Below, in pieces: positions 18,049 through 27,521 of a DNA stretch of 64,000 nt. The stretch's first letter is position 1; every line of letters begins with the position of its first letter. Source of the stretch: Nitrosospira sp. 56-18 (GTDB lineage Bacteria; Pseudomonadota; Gammaproteobacteria; Burkholderiales; Nitrosomonadaceae); the NCBI GenBank assembly GCA_001899235.1, contig MKVR01000005.1:1522-65521 (forward strand), in the 5' to 3' direction. The position numbers and the translations under genes were made by a program. The notes beneath the pieces are model-generated. The model was not told the origin of the DNA. It made no database searches and saw only the letters and a program-made list of their open reading frames with translations.

Positions 18049-18802
18049 CTGTAAGACTTCCGCCCCATAGGCACCCGGTATCAAGCGCCAGAACGTTATC
18101 GGTGATTTTGAGCCCCAGCGCCGACCAGTGCCCGCATAGGATGGTCGCTTCCCGGCTTGCGCGGCCCGGCGCTTCAAACCACGCTACATATCCCTGGGGA
18201 ATATCTTTTTCCAGCCCCTTATGAGCGAAATTCATTTTTCCGTCAGGCGTGCATACGCGCATGCGCGTCATGGCATTGATCACGACCCGCAAGCGCTCAT
18301 AGCCCTCCAGGTTTTCATCCCAATGGTCAGGCTGATTGCCATACATATGAGCACAAAGCTCGTGGAAGCCATTGCCGCGCAGGGCATTCTCGACCGATTT
18401 CGCAAGCTGCGAGGCTTGCCCGATACTCCAGGAAGGCAGCAGTCCCGCATGGACCATGACATAATCCCCGTTGATGTGCAGTAGCGGTCGCCGGCGCAGC
18501 CAGCAAAGCAACTCATCCCGATCGGGCGCTGCGAGTATATCTCCCAATGTGTCGTTCCGATTCATCTTCCCGCAGCCTTCAGCCACCATCAACAGATGCA
18601 AGTCATGGTTGCCCAGCACCATTACCGCTGTTTCATCCAGCGCTTTCACATAGCGCAATACCGACAGCGAATCCGGGCCACGATTGACAATGTCGCCAAC
18701 CAGCCATAGCTTGTCTTTCGTACGGTCGAACCGGATCAAGTCAAGGAGCTGCCTGAACTCGGCGTAGCAGCCTTGCACATCGCCGATTACAAAAGTAGTC
18801 AT
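17975..18802 (-). CDS. apaH: bis(5'-nucleosyl)-tetraphosphatase, symmetrical
   Basis: Hydrolyses Ap4A to two ADP; a calcineurin-type metallophosphatase of 275 residues. The metal-binding motifs stand in order near the N-terminus: GDVQGC, GDIVNRGPDSL and GNHDLH, then the later histidine segments VHAGLLPSW and CGHWSALG. It overlaps the 3' end of the convergent plsC-like gene by 74 bases. Both reading frames are well supported in their conserved parts, so the overlap looks genuine. Confidence 0.95.
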   Translation of the reverse strand: MTTFVIGDVQGCYAEFRQLLDLIRFDRTKDKLWLVGDIVNRGPDSLSVLRYVKALDETAVMVLGNHDLHLLMVAEGCGKMNRNDTLGDILAAPDRDELLCWLRRRPLLHINGDYVMVHAGLLPSWSIGQASQLAKSVENALRGNGFHELCAHMYGNQPDHWDENLEGYERLRVVINAMTRMRVCTPDGKMNFAHKGLEKDIPQGYVAWFEAPGRASREATILCGHWSALGLKITDNVLALDTGCLWGGSLTAIRLDDRKIFQVPCAAGEGTRQWQ

Positions 18803-18854
18803 GTATGGAAACGCATGGAACTGGCGGAAGCAGCCACAGAAGCCCGTGCTACAT

Positions 18855-18886
18855 AAAAAATGAGGCGATATGCGCTGCCTATCGCC
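18855..18886 (-). terminator. candidate terminator of the cytochrome c5 gene
   Basis: On the minus strand GGCGAT (18886-18881) pairs with ATCGCC (18869-18864), followed by TCATTTTTTAT. It lies about 110 bases past the cytochrome stop. The stem is only 6 bp, so strength is uncertain. A second short inverted repeat, ATTCCTCGA/TCGAGGAAT at 18898-18918, lies beside it. Confidence 0.4.
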
Positions 18887-18995
18887 CCGTTATACCAATT
18901 CCTCGATTCTCGAGGAATCAGCAAATCATCGCCACCTTATGATCACCGACTTATCAATAAGCCGATCCGCGGAGGTTTGCTGAAGGTTGCCTGAA

Positions 18996-19547
18996 TCATT
19001 GCGCCTGAGTCACCATGTAATCCACCACCTGCTTGACGTTTTCATCAGACAGGCTGGCGTTGCCACCCTTCGGCGGCATGGCATTCTTGCCCTTCAATGC
19101 ACTGTTGTAGAGGGAATCCTTGCCGGTCTTTATACGTTCCCCCCAGGCCGCTTTATCGCCAAGCTTGGGCGCACCCGCCGCACCAGAATCGTGGCACGCG
19201 GCACAACTGCCTGCGTAAATTGTTTTGGCCGCGTCGGCGCCGCCTGCTGCCGCTACCGGAGCCGGAGTCGCACCGGGCGCCTGGCCAGTAGCATCGCTCA
19301 CGGTTTCTTCCGCCTGTGGCGAACCGGACGCAATGACCAGGGTACCCTCGGGTTTCAGACGGTTTGCTATCGCCTTGTCTGAAAAAGCGGGGTTATTCTC
19401 GTCTATAGGGACATCACCGGTCGCCAGTTTCGCCAACAGCAGGATAATCGCAATGGGAAACGCGAAGGCGGAGATGAGAACTGTAATCAGCTGTTCCGGC
19501 GTCTTGATGGCCGTGGAATGACCTTCCTCTTCTTCAGCGTCGCTCAC
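18996..19547 (-). CDS. membrane-anchored cytochrome c5 family protein
   Basis: Monohaem c-type cytochrome of 183 residues facing the periplasm. An acidic N-terminus is followed by one transmembrane anchor (about 22-41), an Ala/Pro-rich linker, and a C-terminal cytochrome c domain with CAACH at 115-119 and the Met ligand at 157 (AMPPKGG). This layout is common in betaproteobacterial cytochrome c5 proteins that shuttle electrons to terminal oxidases. It stands alone, with a candidate terminator downstream and tRNA-Arg divergent upstream. Confidence 0.92.
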   Translation of the reverse strand: MSDAEEEEGHSTAIKTPEQLITVLISAFAFPIAIILLLAKLATGDVPIDENNPAFSDKAIANRLKPEGTLVIASGSPQAEETVSDATGQAPGATPAPVAAAGGADAAKTIYAGSCAACHDSGAAGAPKLGDKAAWGERIKTGKDSLYNSALKGKNAMPPKGGNASLSDENVKQVVDYMVTQAQ

Positions 19548-19689
19548 AATAACTCCCTTAAGAAAAAATGGTCATTGTATTGCATAGAGACATGCTTGTT
19601 GAAGCAAAGCGCAAAATTATCTGAATGGACGGCAGAGAGGAAAAAAGCTATCCTATTCGTTTTCCCCAGCCCCGCATCCTGGATCTTAC

Positions 19690-19766
19690 GCGCCCATAGC
19701 TCAGATGGATAGAGTACCGCCCTCCGAAGGCGGGGGTCACACGTTCGAATCGTGTTGGGCGCGCCA
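19690..19766 (+). tRNA. tRNA-Arg (anticodon CCG)
   Basis: A 77-base cloverleaf with encoded CCA. The acceptor stem pairs GCGCCCA (19690-19696) with TGGGCGC (19756-19762), discriminator G. The anticodon arm is CCGCC-CTCCGAA-GGCGG, giving anticodon CCG, which reads CGG. The T arm has the GTTCGAATC loop. Confidence 0.97.
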
Positions 19767-19896
19767 CTTTGGCATAAAACCGCGAACGCCAGCAACTGCG
19801 GCATATCCTCGACGGTTCGGTTTTCGATCCCATGATGTGATCCCGGCCACATCGCGGCGCAAACTTTCCCTGGTCAGCAAATGGAGGAGGGTAACG

Positions 19897-20376
19897 ATGA
19901 GCAAGAATACAATCTGTCTGTGGTACGACCATGACGCAGAAGAGGCTGCGCATTTTTACGCCCGGACCTTTCCCGACAGCACGGTCGGCGCGGTGCACCG
20001 GGCGCCATCCGATTTTCCCGGCGGCAAGGCGGGTGACGTCCTGACGGTCGAATTCACGGTGTGCGGCCTGCCGTGCCTCGGCCTCAACGGCGGGAATGCA
20101 TTCAGGCACAGCGAGGCATTCTCCTTTCAGATCGCCACCGACGACCAGGCGGAGACCGATCGTTATTGGAACGCGGTCGTCGGCAATGGGGGCACGGAGA
20201 GTGCGTGCGGCTGGTGCAGGGATAAATGGGGTCTGTCGTGGCAGATCACTCCGCGCGTACTGACCGAGGCAATGGCCAGGGGCGGCGATGCGGCGAAGCG
20301 CGCGTTCGGGGCGATGATGGAGATGCGGAAGATAGACGTCGCCAGGATCGAGGCGGCGGTGCGCGGCGAAGCATGA
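19897..20376 (+). CDS. VOC superfamily protein (PhnB/3-demethylubiquinone methyltransferase-like)
   Basis: Protein of 159 residues of the glyoxalase/vicinal-oxygen-chelate fold, in the subgroup annotated PhnB-like. Landmarks are ICLWYDHDAEEAAHFYARTFPDS, GLNGGNAFRHSEAFSFQI and CGWCRDKWGLSWQITPR. The frame opens much further upstream, across the tRNA, but the ATG at 19897 has GGAGGAGGG 6 bases upstream and fits the family start. No enzyme activity can be assigned; proteins of this group are often of unknown function. It is free-standing. Confidence 0.85.
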   Translation: MSKNTICLWYDHDAEEAAHFYARTFPDSTVGAVHRAPSDFPGGKAGDVLTVEFTVCGLPCLGLNGGNAFRHSEAFSFQIATDDQAETDRYWNAVVGNGGTESACGWCRDKWGLSWQITPRVLTEAMARGGDAAKRAFGAMMEMRKIDVARIEAAVRGEA

Positions 20377-20810
20377 GCCTTCCACTCTTCACACATCCCC
20401 GTTCCCATCCTGCTCGACAGGAACGGTGGATCGCGAAGATCAAAGCTGCCGCGCCAGCGAAGATTTGTTCAGCGCTTCCTTAACCTTTCCCGTGGATGTT
20501 CCTATGATATGCGTATAATTTCATACGTATAGGCTCATATTTGCCGATCTGGCTAATGCGCCATTTAATCATCCTCTTACAATTTCCTTCCCCATCATTT
20601 CAGCTCAACTACCAGTCCTGATCGGTCTGAAAAACAGGCCACCACCCGCCCCAGGCGAAAATGGAAGTTTGACGGTAATCTATACTGAATATGGATGTGT
20701 TTCGCACCCGTATCGATTGCCTGGTTGCATAGTACATACGATCCCGGAAACCCTGCTCTTGGGGGCGTCTCATCCCGCATTCGGCAGGCGCAATTTCATA
20801 AGGAATCGGT
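20377..20810. other. intergenic region upstream of the GGDEF-EAL gene
   Basis: 434 bases with no credible gene. CCGTTCC/GGAACGG (20399-20426) forms a 7-bp hairpin shortly after the VOC stop. Near 20508-20530 an AT-rich near-palindrome (ATGCGTAT...ATACGTAT) could be an operator. AAGGA precedes the ATG at 20811. The region is GC-poorer than its surroundings. Confidence 0.45.
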
Positions 20811-23234
20811 ATGTTACAGCTTGAGCTCCAAGATCCTTCCAACGATAGGCAAGCGAATGTGCTGGCGGTGGAAGAAGCGCGGCTGCTCTGCGCCAGCCTG
20901 CCGCTGGCGCTCGCCAGCAGTCTCGCGCTCGCGATCATTCTGGTATATATCCAACGAACAGTAATCGCCCCTGCCATATTATACGGGTGGCTCGCATCCA
21001 TGGTTGTCCTTACCTTATGCCGGGCACTTCTTATCTCGCTCTGGAATGAAAAGAATGAAACCGGGATGACATTCGTCTTGAGCTGGAGATTGAAGTTTCG
21101 AGCAGGCGCGATTGCCGGCGGATTGATATGGGGTGCGAGCAGTATTCTGCTATTCCCGGCAGGCAACATGCCACATCAGGTGTTTCTCTCCTTCGTTCTG
21201 GCCGGAGTCTGCGCCGGAGCCGTCACCTCGCTATCCATAGACAAAATATCGGTACTGGGCTTCTTATCGCTGACCCTGGCGCCCCTGATAGGTCGCTTCA
21301 TGCTGGAGAATACCGAAGCTTCCCTGTCCATGGGAATAATGACGGGGCTTTTTTTGATCGTCATTTCGCAAAATGCATCGAGAATGGGCCGTACTGTCAA
21401 TGAAAACATAAGACTGAGCGTTGAAGCCTCGGCGCGTGAAACCGCCTTGCAGAAGAGTAAATCGAGCTTGCAGCAACTGAACCAGAATCTCGAACAACTG
21501 GTGGCCGAGCGCACCAGCGATCTCAGGGAAAGTGAAACCCGCTTCCGGTTTCTGTTCGAACAGGCCGCAGTGGGCGTGGCGCAGGTTGACACCGCATCGG
21601 GATGTTTTATGCGTGTAAACCAGAAGTATGCGGATATAGTAGGTTACACACGGGAGGAAATGCTCGCACTCGATTTTCAATTCCTTACCCACCCCGATGA
21701 CCTCGAAACCGAGTTGGCCAATCTGGAGCGGCTCAAAACGGGGGAGATACGTGAATTCGAAATGGAGAAGCGCTTCTTTTTCAAGAACAAGGATCCGATC
21801 TGGGTAATGCTTACGGTTTCGCCCATGTGGCTGCCGGGAGAAAAACCTGATTATCACATCGCTGTCATACAGGATATTACCGGGCACAAGCTGGCGGAGG
21901 AGCAGATACACCAGCTCGCGTTTTATGACCCGCTCACCAGCCTCCCTAATCGGCGCCTGTTCCTTGACCGCTTGCAGCAGGCACAGGCCAATAGCGACCG
22001 GCACAAAACGAACTGCGCGATCCTGTTTATCGATCTCGACAATTTCAAGACGCTGAACGACACTAAAGGTCATGATATCGGTGATCTGCTCCTTGCCGAG
22101 GTGGCTCGCCGGCTCAAGGACAGCGTGCGCACCAGTGATACGGTAGCAAGGCTGGGAGGAGATGAATTTGTAATCATTGTGGAAAAGCTGAGCGACGAGC
22201 CAGGGCGAGCGGCTACCCAGGCTAAAAGAATCGGTGAAAAGATATTGGCGGGGCTCTCGCGGCCCTTTTCACTCCATGAGCTTGAATATCACGGCTCATC
22301 CAGCGTCGGGATTCGCCTGTTCAATGACAGTAAATCAAGCACCGATGATCTGCTCAAACATGCCGATACGGCGTTATACCAGGCGAAAGCCGCGGGACGG
22401 AACACCTTGTGCTTTTTCGATCCTTCCATGCAGATTGCGCTGGAAGCGCAAACCATGATGGCGAACGAGCTGCGCCTCGCAATAGCTCATCAGCAATTCG
22501 TGCCCTACTACCAGAAACAGGTGAATGCCGATGGTGGAGTCACTGGGGCCGAGATACTTCTGCGCTGGCAACATCCCGAGAAGGGAATGATTTCCCCCAT
22601 GATATTCATTCCGATTGCCGAGGAGACAGGGCTTATTTGTCCAATCGGAAAATGGGTACTGCAAGTGGCTTGCGCACAGCTCAAACACTGGGAGAACGAT
22701 CCACTCTGCTGCAATTTCCGGCTCGCGATCAATATCAGCGCGCGCCAGTTCCGGCAGCTGAATTTTGTGGATGAAGTGCTCGAGATACTGAAAGAAACCC
22801 GGGCGAACCCTCACAAACTCAAACTCGAACTCACCGAGAGTTCAGTGTTGCAGGATATAACGCTGGGTATTCAAAAAATGCAGGCCTTGTGTAATGCCGG
22901 AATACGCTTTTCGCTGGATGATTTCGGTACCGGGCAATCTTCCCTTGCCTATCTCAAGCGTCTGCCGCTGGAGCAGATCAAAATAGATCAAAGTTTCGTG
23001 AGCGACATCACCACTGATCCCAGCAATGAGGCTATCGTTCGCACCATCATCTCGATGAGCAAAAGCCTTGGCATGGAGGTGATTGCCGAAGGTGTCGAAA
23101 CTGAAGAGCAGCGTGAGCTTCTTGCCCGGAGCGGGTGTTGCGCATACCAGGGATATTTATTCGGGAAACCAATGCCTATAGACGATTTTCAACGGCTGGC
23201 CGCCTCAAGGAAGGATATTCCGCACCACTGCTGA
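20811..23234 (+). CDS. membrane PAS-GGDEF-EAL cyclic-di-GMP regulator
   Basis: Protein of 807 residues that may both make and degrade c-di-GMP. About 30-190 holds several hydrophobic membrane segments forming a sensory domain; a short coiled coil (205-240) leads to a PAS domain (about 242-360). The GGDEF domain follows (about 368-535) with an intact GGDEF at 449-453 and an inhibitory-site motif RTSD at 440-443. The EAL domain (about 550-795) has EIL in place of EAL but keeps ELTES, DDFGTGQSSLAYLKRLP, KIDQSFV, AEGVET and YQGYLFGKP, so phosphodiesterase activity is plausible. It is a single gene, convergent with kup. Confidence 0.93.
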   Translation: MLQLELQDPSNDRQANVLAVEEARLLCASLPLALASSLALAIILVYIQRTVIAPAILYGWLASMVVLTLCRALLISLWNEKNETGMTFVLSWRLKFRAGAIAGGLIWGASSILLFPAGNMPHQVFLSFVLAGVCAGAVTSLSIDKISVLGFLSLTLAPLIGRFMLENTEASLSMGIMTGLFLIVISQNASRMGRTVNENIRLSVEASARETALQKSKSSLQQLNQNLEQLVAERTSDLRESETRFRFLFEQAAVGVAQVDTASGCFMRVNQKYADIVGYTREEMLALDFQFLTHPDDLETELANLERLKTGEIREFEMEKRFFFKNKDPIWVMLTVSPMWLPGEKPDYHIAVIQDITGHKLAEEQIHQLAFYDPLTSLPNRRLFLDRLQQAQANSDRHKTNCAILFIDLDNFKTLNDTKGHDIGDLLLAEVARRLKDSVRTSDTVARLGGDEFVIIVEKLSDEPGRAATQAKRIGEKILAGLSRPFSLHELEYHGSSSVGIRLFNDSKSSTDDLLKHADTALYQAKAAGRNTLCFFDPSMQIALEAQTMMANELRLAIAHQQFVPYYQKQVNADGGVTGAEILLRWQHPEKGMISPMIFIPIAEETGLICPIGKWVLQVACAQLKHWENDPLCCNFRLAINISARQFRQLNFVDEVLEILKETRANPHKLKLELTESSVLQDITLGIQKMQALCNAGIRFSLDDFGTGQSSLAYLKRLPLEQIKIDQSFVSDITTDPSNEAIVRTIISMSKSLGMEVIAEGVETEEQRELLARSGCCAYQGYLFGKPMPIDDFQRLAASRKDIPHHC

Positions 23235-23296
23235 CCTGCATACGGCAACGGTTCAGGGCTTTCGTGGACAAGGCTTCCGATAAAACATTCGTCTTC

Positions 23297-25195
23297 TTAT
23301 ATCTGGATACGAGCACCGAGTTCGAGGACGCGGCTAGCCGGAAGTTTGAAATATTCAGCAGCGCTGCTGGCGTTGCGCGCCATCGTGGCAAAGAGGCGCT
23401 CGCGCCACAATGCCATGCCGCGGCCAGGGCTCGGCACCACAATGTCCCGGCTCAAAAAGTACGAGGTTTTGAGCGGCTCGAACACAAGCCCGTATGATTC
23501 GCACATCTCCAGCGCGTACGGCAGGTCGGGCACATCTTTGAATCCGTACCGTACTGTCATTTGATAGAAGTTGGTGTTGAGGGGAGTTACCGTTATCCGC
23601 TCGGCCCCAGGTACGCGGGGGATCTCGATGTAAACCACGGTCAAAAATATCACACGTTCATGCAAAACCTGGTTATGAGCGATGTTATGCAGTAGCGCGT
23701 GGGGCACGCCATCGGGATCGGCAGTAAGAAAAATGGAGGTGCCGGAGACGCGTGCAGGCGGATGGGCCATTATTGATTCGAGAAATGGCCGAAGTGGTAT
23801 CGCGACTGAATGCAGATGCTGGAACAGGATTTGACGACCTCTATACCAAGTCGCCATGAGTGAAAAAATCACCACTCCAATCACAAGCGGAAACCAGCCG
23901 CCCTGGGAAAGTTTCAGGGTAGTTGCAGCAAAAAAGGTGGCATCAACAGTAAAAAAAACGGCAGTGACACATATCGCTAAAATTCCCGAGTATTTCCAGG
24001 CATGGCGCAGGACAAAAAATGTAAGAATGGTTTCTATCATCATGGTAGCAGTAACTGCAAAACCATAGGCGGAGGCCAGGTCAGAGGACTTCCCGAACCC
24101 CAGTACGGCCATGACGACCACGGCGAGTAAAGTCCAGTTTACGAACGGTATGTAGATCTGGCCGATTTTTCGATCGGAAGTATATTTGATCTGCATTCGA
24201 GGCAGAAATCCCAGCTGTATCGCCTGTTTCGTCATGGAGAATACGCCCGATATGACGGCTTGTGACGCAATTACGGTCGCGATGGTCGCCAGCCCTACCG
24301 CGGGATAAAGCGCCCATGCGGGAAACAACAGATAAAAAGGATTGGAAATGGCTTGAGGATTTGCGAGCAGCAACGCCCCCTGTCCGAGATAGTTCAGTGT
24401 CAACGCGGGCAGGACGCAGCCATACCAGGCAAGACGGATGGGTTTTGCACCGAAATGCCCCATATCGGCGTAAAGTGCTTCCCCTCCAGTGACGGCGAGA
24501 ACGACAGCCCCAAATGCAACAAATGCAAGCCAGCCATTGCCGATGCAGAAGGTCAGCGCATTTACCGGGTTGAATGCCTCCAGTATCTCCGGGGCGGCGC
24601 TGATATTCGCCATGCCGGTCACGCCCAGAGTCGCAAACCATACTAACGTTATCGGCCCGAACAACGCGCCGATGCCGCCCGTCCCATGCTGCTGGAGCAA
24701 AAACAGCACGATCAGGACCGCCAGGGTAATGGGCACTACGTAAGGCGTAAGCACCGGCGTCGCCACTTCCAGTCCTTCCACCGCGCTCAGTACGGATATG
24801 GCTGGAGTAATGACGCCATCGCCATAAAATAGCGCAGCACCAAAGGCGCCGACGAGAAACAGGCTGTTGCGCAGTTTGGGTCGATCCCGGACTGACGCGC
24901 TGGCAAGGGAAAGCAATGCCATGATTCCGCCTTCCCCGTTATTGTCCGCGCGCAATATCAGTGTGACATACTTGAGCGATATCACGACCATGAGCGCCCA
25001 GAAAATAAGAGAGATGATGCCGATTACATTATTTGGAGTAAGCGCCAGCCCATGGGCAGGATCAAAAACAGTCTTCATGACGTATAAAGGACTGGTACCG
25101 ATATCGCCGTAGACCACTCCCAGGGCAGCCAGGCTGAGTAATGCGAGAGGCTGCTGTCCAAGCGCCCGCCCGGGCCTTTCAGTTTCGCTTGTCAT
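23297..25195 (-). CDS. kup: Kup-type low-affinity potassium transporter
   Basis: Inner-membrane K+ uptake protein of 632 residues, of usual length. The family signature ALGVVYGDIGTSPLYVMKTVF opens the first membrane segment; about 12 hydrophobic segments follow, then a soluble C-terminal domain of about 180 residues. GGEALYADMGHFG and NYLGQGALLL are further family blocks. It is monocistronic, convergent with the GGDEF-EAL gene. Confidence 0.95.
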   Translation of the reverse strand: MTSETERPGRALGQQPLALLSLAALGVVYGDIGTSPLYVMKTVFDPAHGLALTPNNVIGIISLIFWALMVVISLKYVTLILRADNNGEGGIMALLSLASASVRDRPKLRNSLFLVGAFGAALFYGDGVITPAISVLSAVEGLEVATPVLTPYVVPITLAVLIVLFLLQQHGTGGIGALFGPITLVWFATLGVTGMANISAAPEILEAFNPVNALTFCIGNGWLAFVAFGAVVLAVTGGEALYADMGHFGAKPIRLAWYGCVLPALTLNYLGQGALLLANPQAISNPFYLLFPAWALYPAVGLATIATVIASQAVISGVFSMTKQAIQLGFLPRMQIKYTSDRKIGQIYIPFVNWTLLAVVVMAVLGFGKSSDLASAYGFAVTATMMIETILTFFVLRHAWKYSGILAICVTAVFFTVDATFFAATTLKLSQGGWFPLVIGVVIFSLMATWYRGRQILFQHLHSVAIPLRPFLESIMAHPPARVSGTSIFLTADPDGVPHALLHNIAHNQVLHERVIFLTVVYIEIPRVPGAERITVTPLNTNFYQMTVRYGFKDVPDLPYALEMCESYGLVFEPLKTSYFLSRDIVVPSPGRGMALWRERLFATMARNASSAAEYFKLPASRVLELGARIQI

Positions 25196-25362
25196 GATAG
25201 GTGCATGAGAACGACGGAAACGTTGCCAATGTGTTCTTGAAAAGAACGGCGTCCGGGTAACGGACCATGCCAGCCAGCGGAAACTCGATCAAAACGCTTC
25301 TCCCGCATCAGGTGCAGCCAATCGGTATGGAATCCCGCAAACGCCGGCGTGAGGAGAAAGGA

Positions 25363-25821
25363 TTATTGAAGCAGCATGTCTGGCGAAATACTCGCACGCA
25401 GGTTCACCACCGCATCCCCTTCCTTCTCCTTATGACTGAACCACCAGATAGCGCCTTTTTTCATATTCCATTCCGCTGGCCCACCACTCAGTATGAGAGC
25501 CGCGGTTTCTCCCAGAGTGGGCTGATGACCTACTACGACGACAGTACCTTTCGCATCCGGCCAATTGGCAAGGGCAAGAATAGTCTTTGCCGAGGCACCC
25601 GGCCCCAACTCATCGATAATTTCAAACCTGGCTGCCAGCGCTTCGGCAGTCTGACGGGTTCGACTCGTAGGGCTTACAATGATTCGCGCAGCTTTTGGCA
25701 GTCTGGGCGTGAGCCATTCGGCTACCGCTTGGGCCTGTTTCAATCCATGAGAAGTGAGCTTGCGTGCGCTATCGGGCATGCCATCCTCAGCTTCTGCATG
25801 CCGCCAAAGTATGAGTTCCAT
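25363..25821 (-). CDS. sixA: SixA-type phosphohistidine phosphatase
   Basis: Histidine-phosphatase-superfamily protein of 152 residues. It begins MELILWRHAEAED, with the RHA/RHG catalytic motif, and has SPTSRTRQTAEAL and VVVGHQPTL with the second catalytic His, as in SixA. SixA in E. coli dephosphorylates phosphohistidine on the nitrogen-PTS carrier NPr, so a link with the PTS genes at 6.1-8.5 kb is possible but unproven. The ATG at 25821 has GGGAG upstream; a longer frame to 25911 is not supported. Confidence 0.88.
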   Translation of the reverse strand: MELILWRHAEAEDGMPDSARKLTSHGLKQAQAVAEWLTPRLPKAARIIVSPTSRTRQTAEALAARFEIIDELGPGASAKTILALANWPDAKGTVVVVGHQPTLGETAALILSGGPAEWNMKKGAIWWFSHKEKEGDAVVNLRASISPDMLLQ

Positions 25822-26020
25822 TACTTGCTCCCAAGGTAGTGCGAATACCGCATTCGCCGAAAGCGTTCCTGCCATATCCGACTTGCCCCGGAGTTCGAGA
25901 CATGCCGACACAGGCTATTGTCAACCGCTGAGCACTAGGGAATGTGGTTATGGCAGGATAGCTGTTGCCAGCTTGATTGATGGGGAGGCGAAACCTGATG
26001 AAGTCTTGTGAAACACAAAC

Positions 26021-26038
26021 GGCGGGCACCCGCCCGCC
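26021..26038. terminator. GC-rich hairpin after the thioredoxin-fold gene
   Basis: GGCGGGC (26021-26027) pairs with GCCCGCC (26032-26038) across a 4-base loop. On the minus strand it follows the stop at 26049 by about 10 bases and is followed by GTTTGTGTTT; on the plus strand TTTCTT follows. It probably ends the minus-strand transcript. Confidence 0.6.
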
Positions 26039-26048
26039 TTTCTTCCGA

Positions 26049-26288
26049 TCAGGACTTCAATGCCGACATGGGGGCGCCAAAATTGATATGGAAAGGCGCT
26101 CCATCTATCACCAGCGCCGGAACCGATTTCACGCCGGCCTCTTCAGCGGCTGCGATACGGTCCGCGTGCTCCCCAAGATGCACGATTTCAACATCATAAC
26201 GCTGCGGATCCAGCGCATCAGCTACCTGACGCTCAGCCTCGACACATACAGGGCAGCCAGCGTGATAAAAGGTGGCAGTTTTTTTCAT
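26049..26288 (-). CDS. small thioredoxin/glutaredoxin-fold protein (CPVC)
   Basis: A 79-residue redox-type protein with no signal peptide. It has the dithiol motif CPVC (residues 12-15), the cis-proline segment KSVPALVIDG and an otherwise minimal thioredoxin fold. The N-terminus MKKTATFYHAGC matches a group of bacterial glutaredoxin-like proteins of unknown substrate. GGAG lies 10 bases before the ATG. It is flanked by its own candidate promoter and terminator, so it is a one-gene unit. Confidence 0.82.
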   Translation of the reverse strand: MKKTATFYHAGCPVCVEAERQVADALDPQRYDVEIVHLGEHADRIAAAEEAGVKSVPALVIDGAPFHINFGAPMSALKS

Positions 26289-26367
26289 AGTCTAATATCT
26301 CCGTAAGTTTAAATGTCCGTGGGATTCCCAGGTTCGCATGAGTTGGCTATCAGCATGCGACTCGGCA

Positions 26368-26396
26368 ATTATACCCAAGACCTTCAGCGTATGAAA
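26368..26396 (-). promoter_or_regulatory. candidate promoter of the CPVC gene
   Basis: On the minus strand a perfect -10 box TATAAT (26373-26368) stands 17 bases after TTTCAT (26396-26391), a weak -35. The start codon is about 80 bases downstream. The -35 match is poor, so an extended -10 or activator may be needed. Confidence 0.35.
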
Positions 26397-26472
26397 GGCG
26401 GCCAGCCGGGAGGAACTTGTGTCCCGCCTTTCGTGCAAATCTGCCGGAAGGGCTGCATGGCGGTGTATCGCA

Positions 26473-27408
26473 TTACGGCCCATCTGGCCGCTTGAGCGTC
26501 AGGGCATGGGAATAGATCATGTTCCTGCTTTCGCCCGTTATCTCTGCGGCAAGCCTGACCGCCTGCGCGAGCGACAACTCCTTCATCAGCAATGCCAGAA
26601 TATGTTGGGCTTTTTCGCTGAGTCCACTTTCATTTTTCGCCTCGGCGCCGGAAACCAGCAACACGAACTCTCCCTTCTGGCGATTTGCATCAGCATGAAG
26701 CCAGGCGCAAGCCTCTCCGAGGCAACAGCTATGCATGGTCTCGAATAATTTGGTCAGCTCCCTTGCAATGATCAACTCGCGATGTCCGCCCAGAATTGCA
26801 GCCAGATCTTCGACGCATTCCAGAACCCGGTGCGGCGCTTCATAAAATATCAATGTATAGGGTTGCGTTTTCAATCGCGCTATTTCTCGTCTGCGAGATC
26901 CGCTGCCGGCCGGAAGAAAACCATAAAAGATAAAAGGCGAAGCGGCAATCCCGGAGGCGGATAGCGCGCAGATTGCCGCGTTGGCGCCGGGAACGGGCAC
27001 CACTTCATGGCCTTGTTCCCGCACCAGCTTCACCAGACTGGCACCCGGATCGGAAATTCCCGGGGTGCCGGCATCGGTGACGAAAGCGGCGGTCTTTCCC
27101 GCAGCAAGCAAACCAATCAACTTTTCCGCACCACGCCGCTCATTATGCTGGTGCAGGGCCATTACCTGGCCCGGGATCGAGTAGGCCTTTAAAAGATGAC
27201 GGGTTATGCGCGTGTCTTCCGCGGCAATCATGTCAACCGCTGCAAGTATATCCAGCGCACGCAAGCTGATATCCCGAAGGTTTCCTATTGGTGTCGCGAC
27301 AATATAGAGCGCGCCCGGTGTTATCATATTCCGATGGAGATTTGTCGAAGCATTTGAATCAACATCCTGATTGAACCCAAATCCGGTATCCGGTGGTTGA
27401 TCGCTCAT
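26473..27408 (-). CDS. rsmI: 16S rRNA 2'-O-ribose C1402 methyltransferase
   Basis: Tetrapyrrole-methylase-fold enzyme that methylates C1402 of 16S rRNA, 311 residues from the ATG at 27408. Signatures: LYIVATPIGNLRDISLRALD, AAEDTRITRHLL, VTDAGTPGISDPGASLV, FYGFLPAG and YEAPHRVLE. Starts at 27432 or 27327 are possible; the upstream 27 residues before LYIVATPIGN are longer than in E. coli. It is divergent from yraN, as in many proteobacteria, where rsmI, yraN and dolP are neighbours. Confidence 0.94.
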   Translation of the reverse strand: MSDQPPDTGFGFNQDVDSNASTNLHRNMITPGALYIVATPIGNLRDISLRALDILAAVDMIAAEDTRITRHLLKAYSIPGQVMALHQHNERRGAEKLIGLLAAGKTAAFVTDAGTPGISDPGASLVKLVREQGHEVVPVPGANAAICALSASGIAASPFIFYGFLPAGSGSRRREIARLKTQPYTLIFYEAPHRVLECVEDLAAILGGHRELIIARELTKLFETMHSCCLGEACAWLHADANRQKGEFVLLVSGAEAKNESGLSEKAQHILALLMKELSLAQAVRLAAEITGESRNMIYSHALTLKRPDGP

Positions 27409-27521
27409 TTCCAGTTCAGGGCCATGATCCACAAAGACTTTCCACGGTATTTGACGTTCACCCGTATGGTGAGTTCGCTACTGGGCGGATTGCGCGATTT
27501 TTGCGGCACATGGCTGCGTCA

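Noticed and set aside
19544-19852. Minus-strand open frame across the tRNA-Arg gene (contains NTIRTCDPRLRR)
   Set aside because: This is the well-known spurious protein read antisense through a tRNA; the tRNA on the plus strand is certain.
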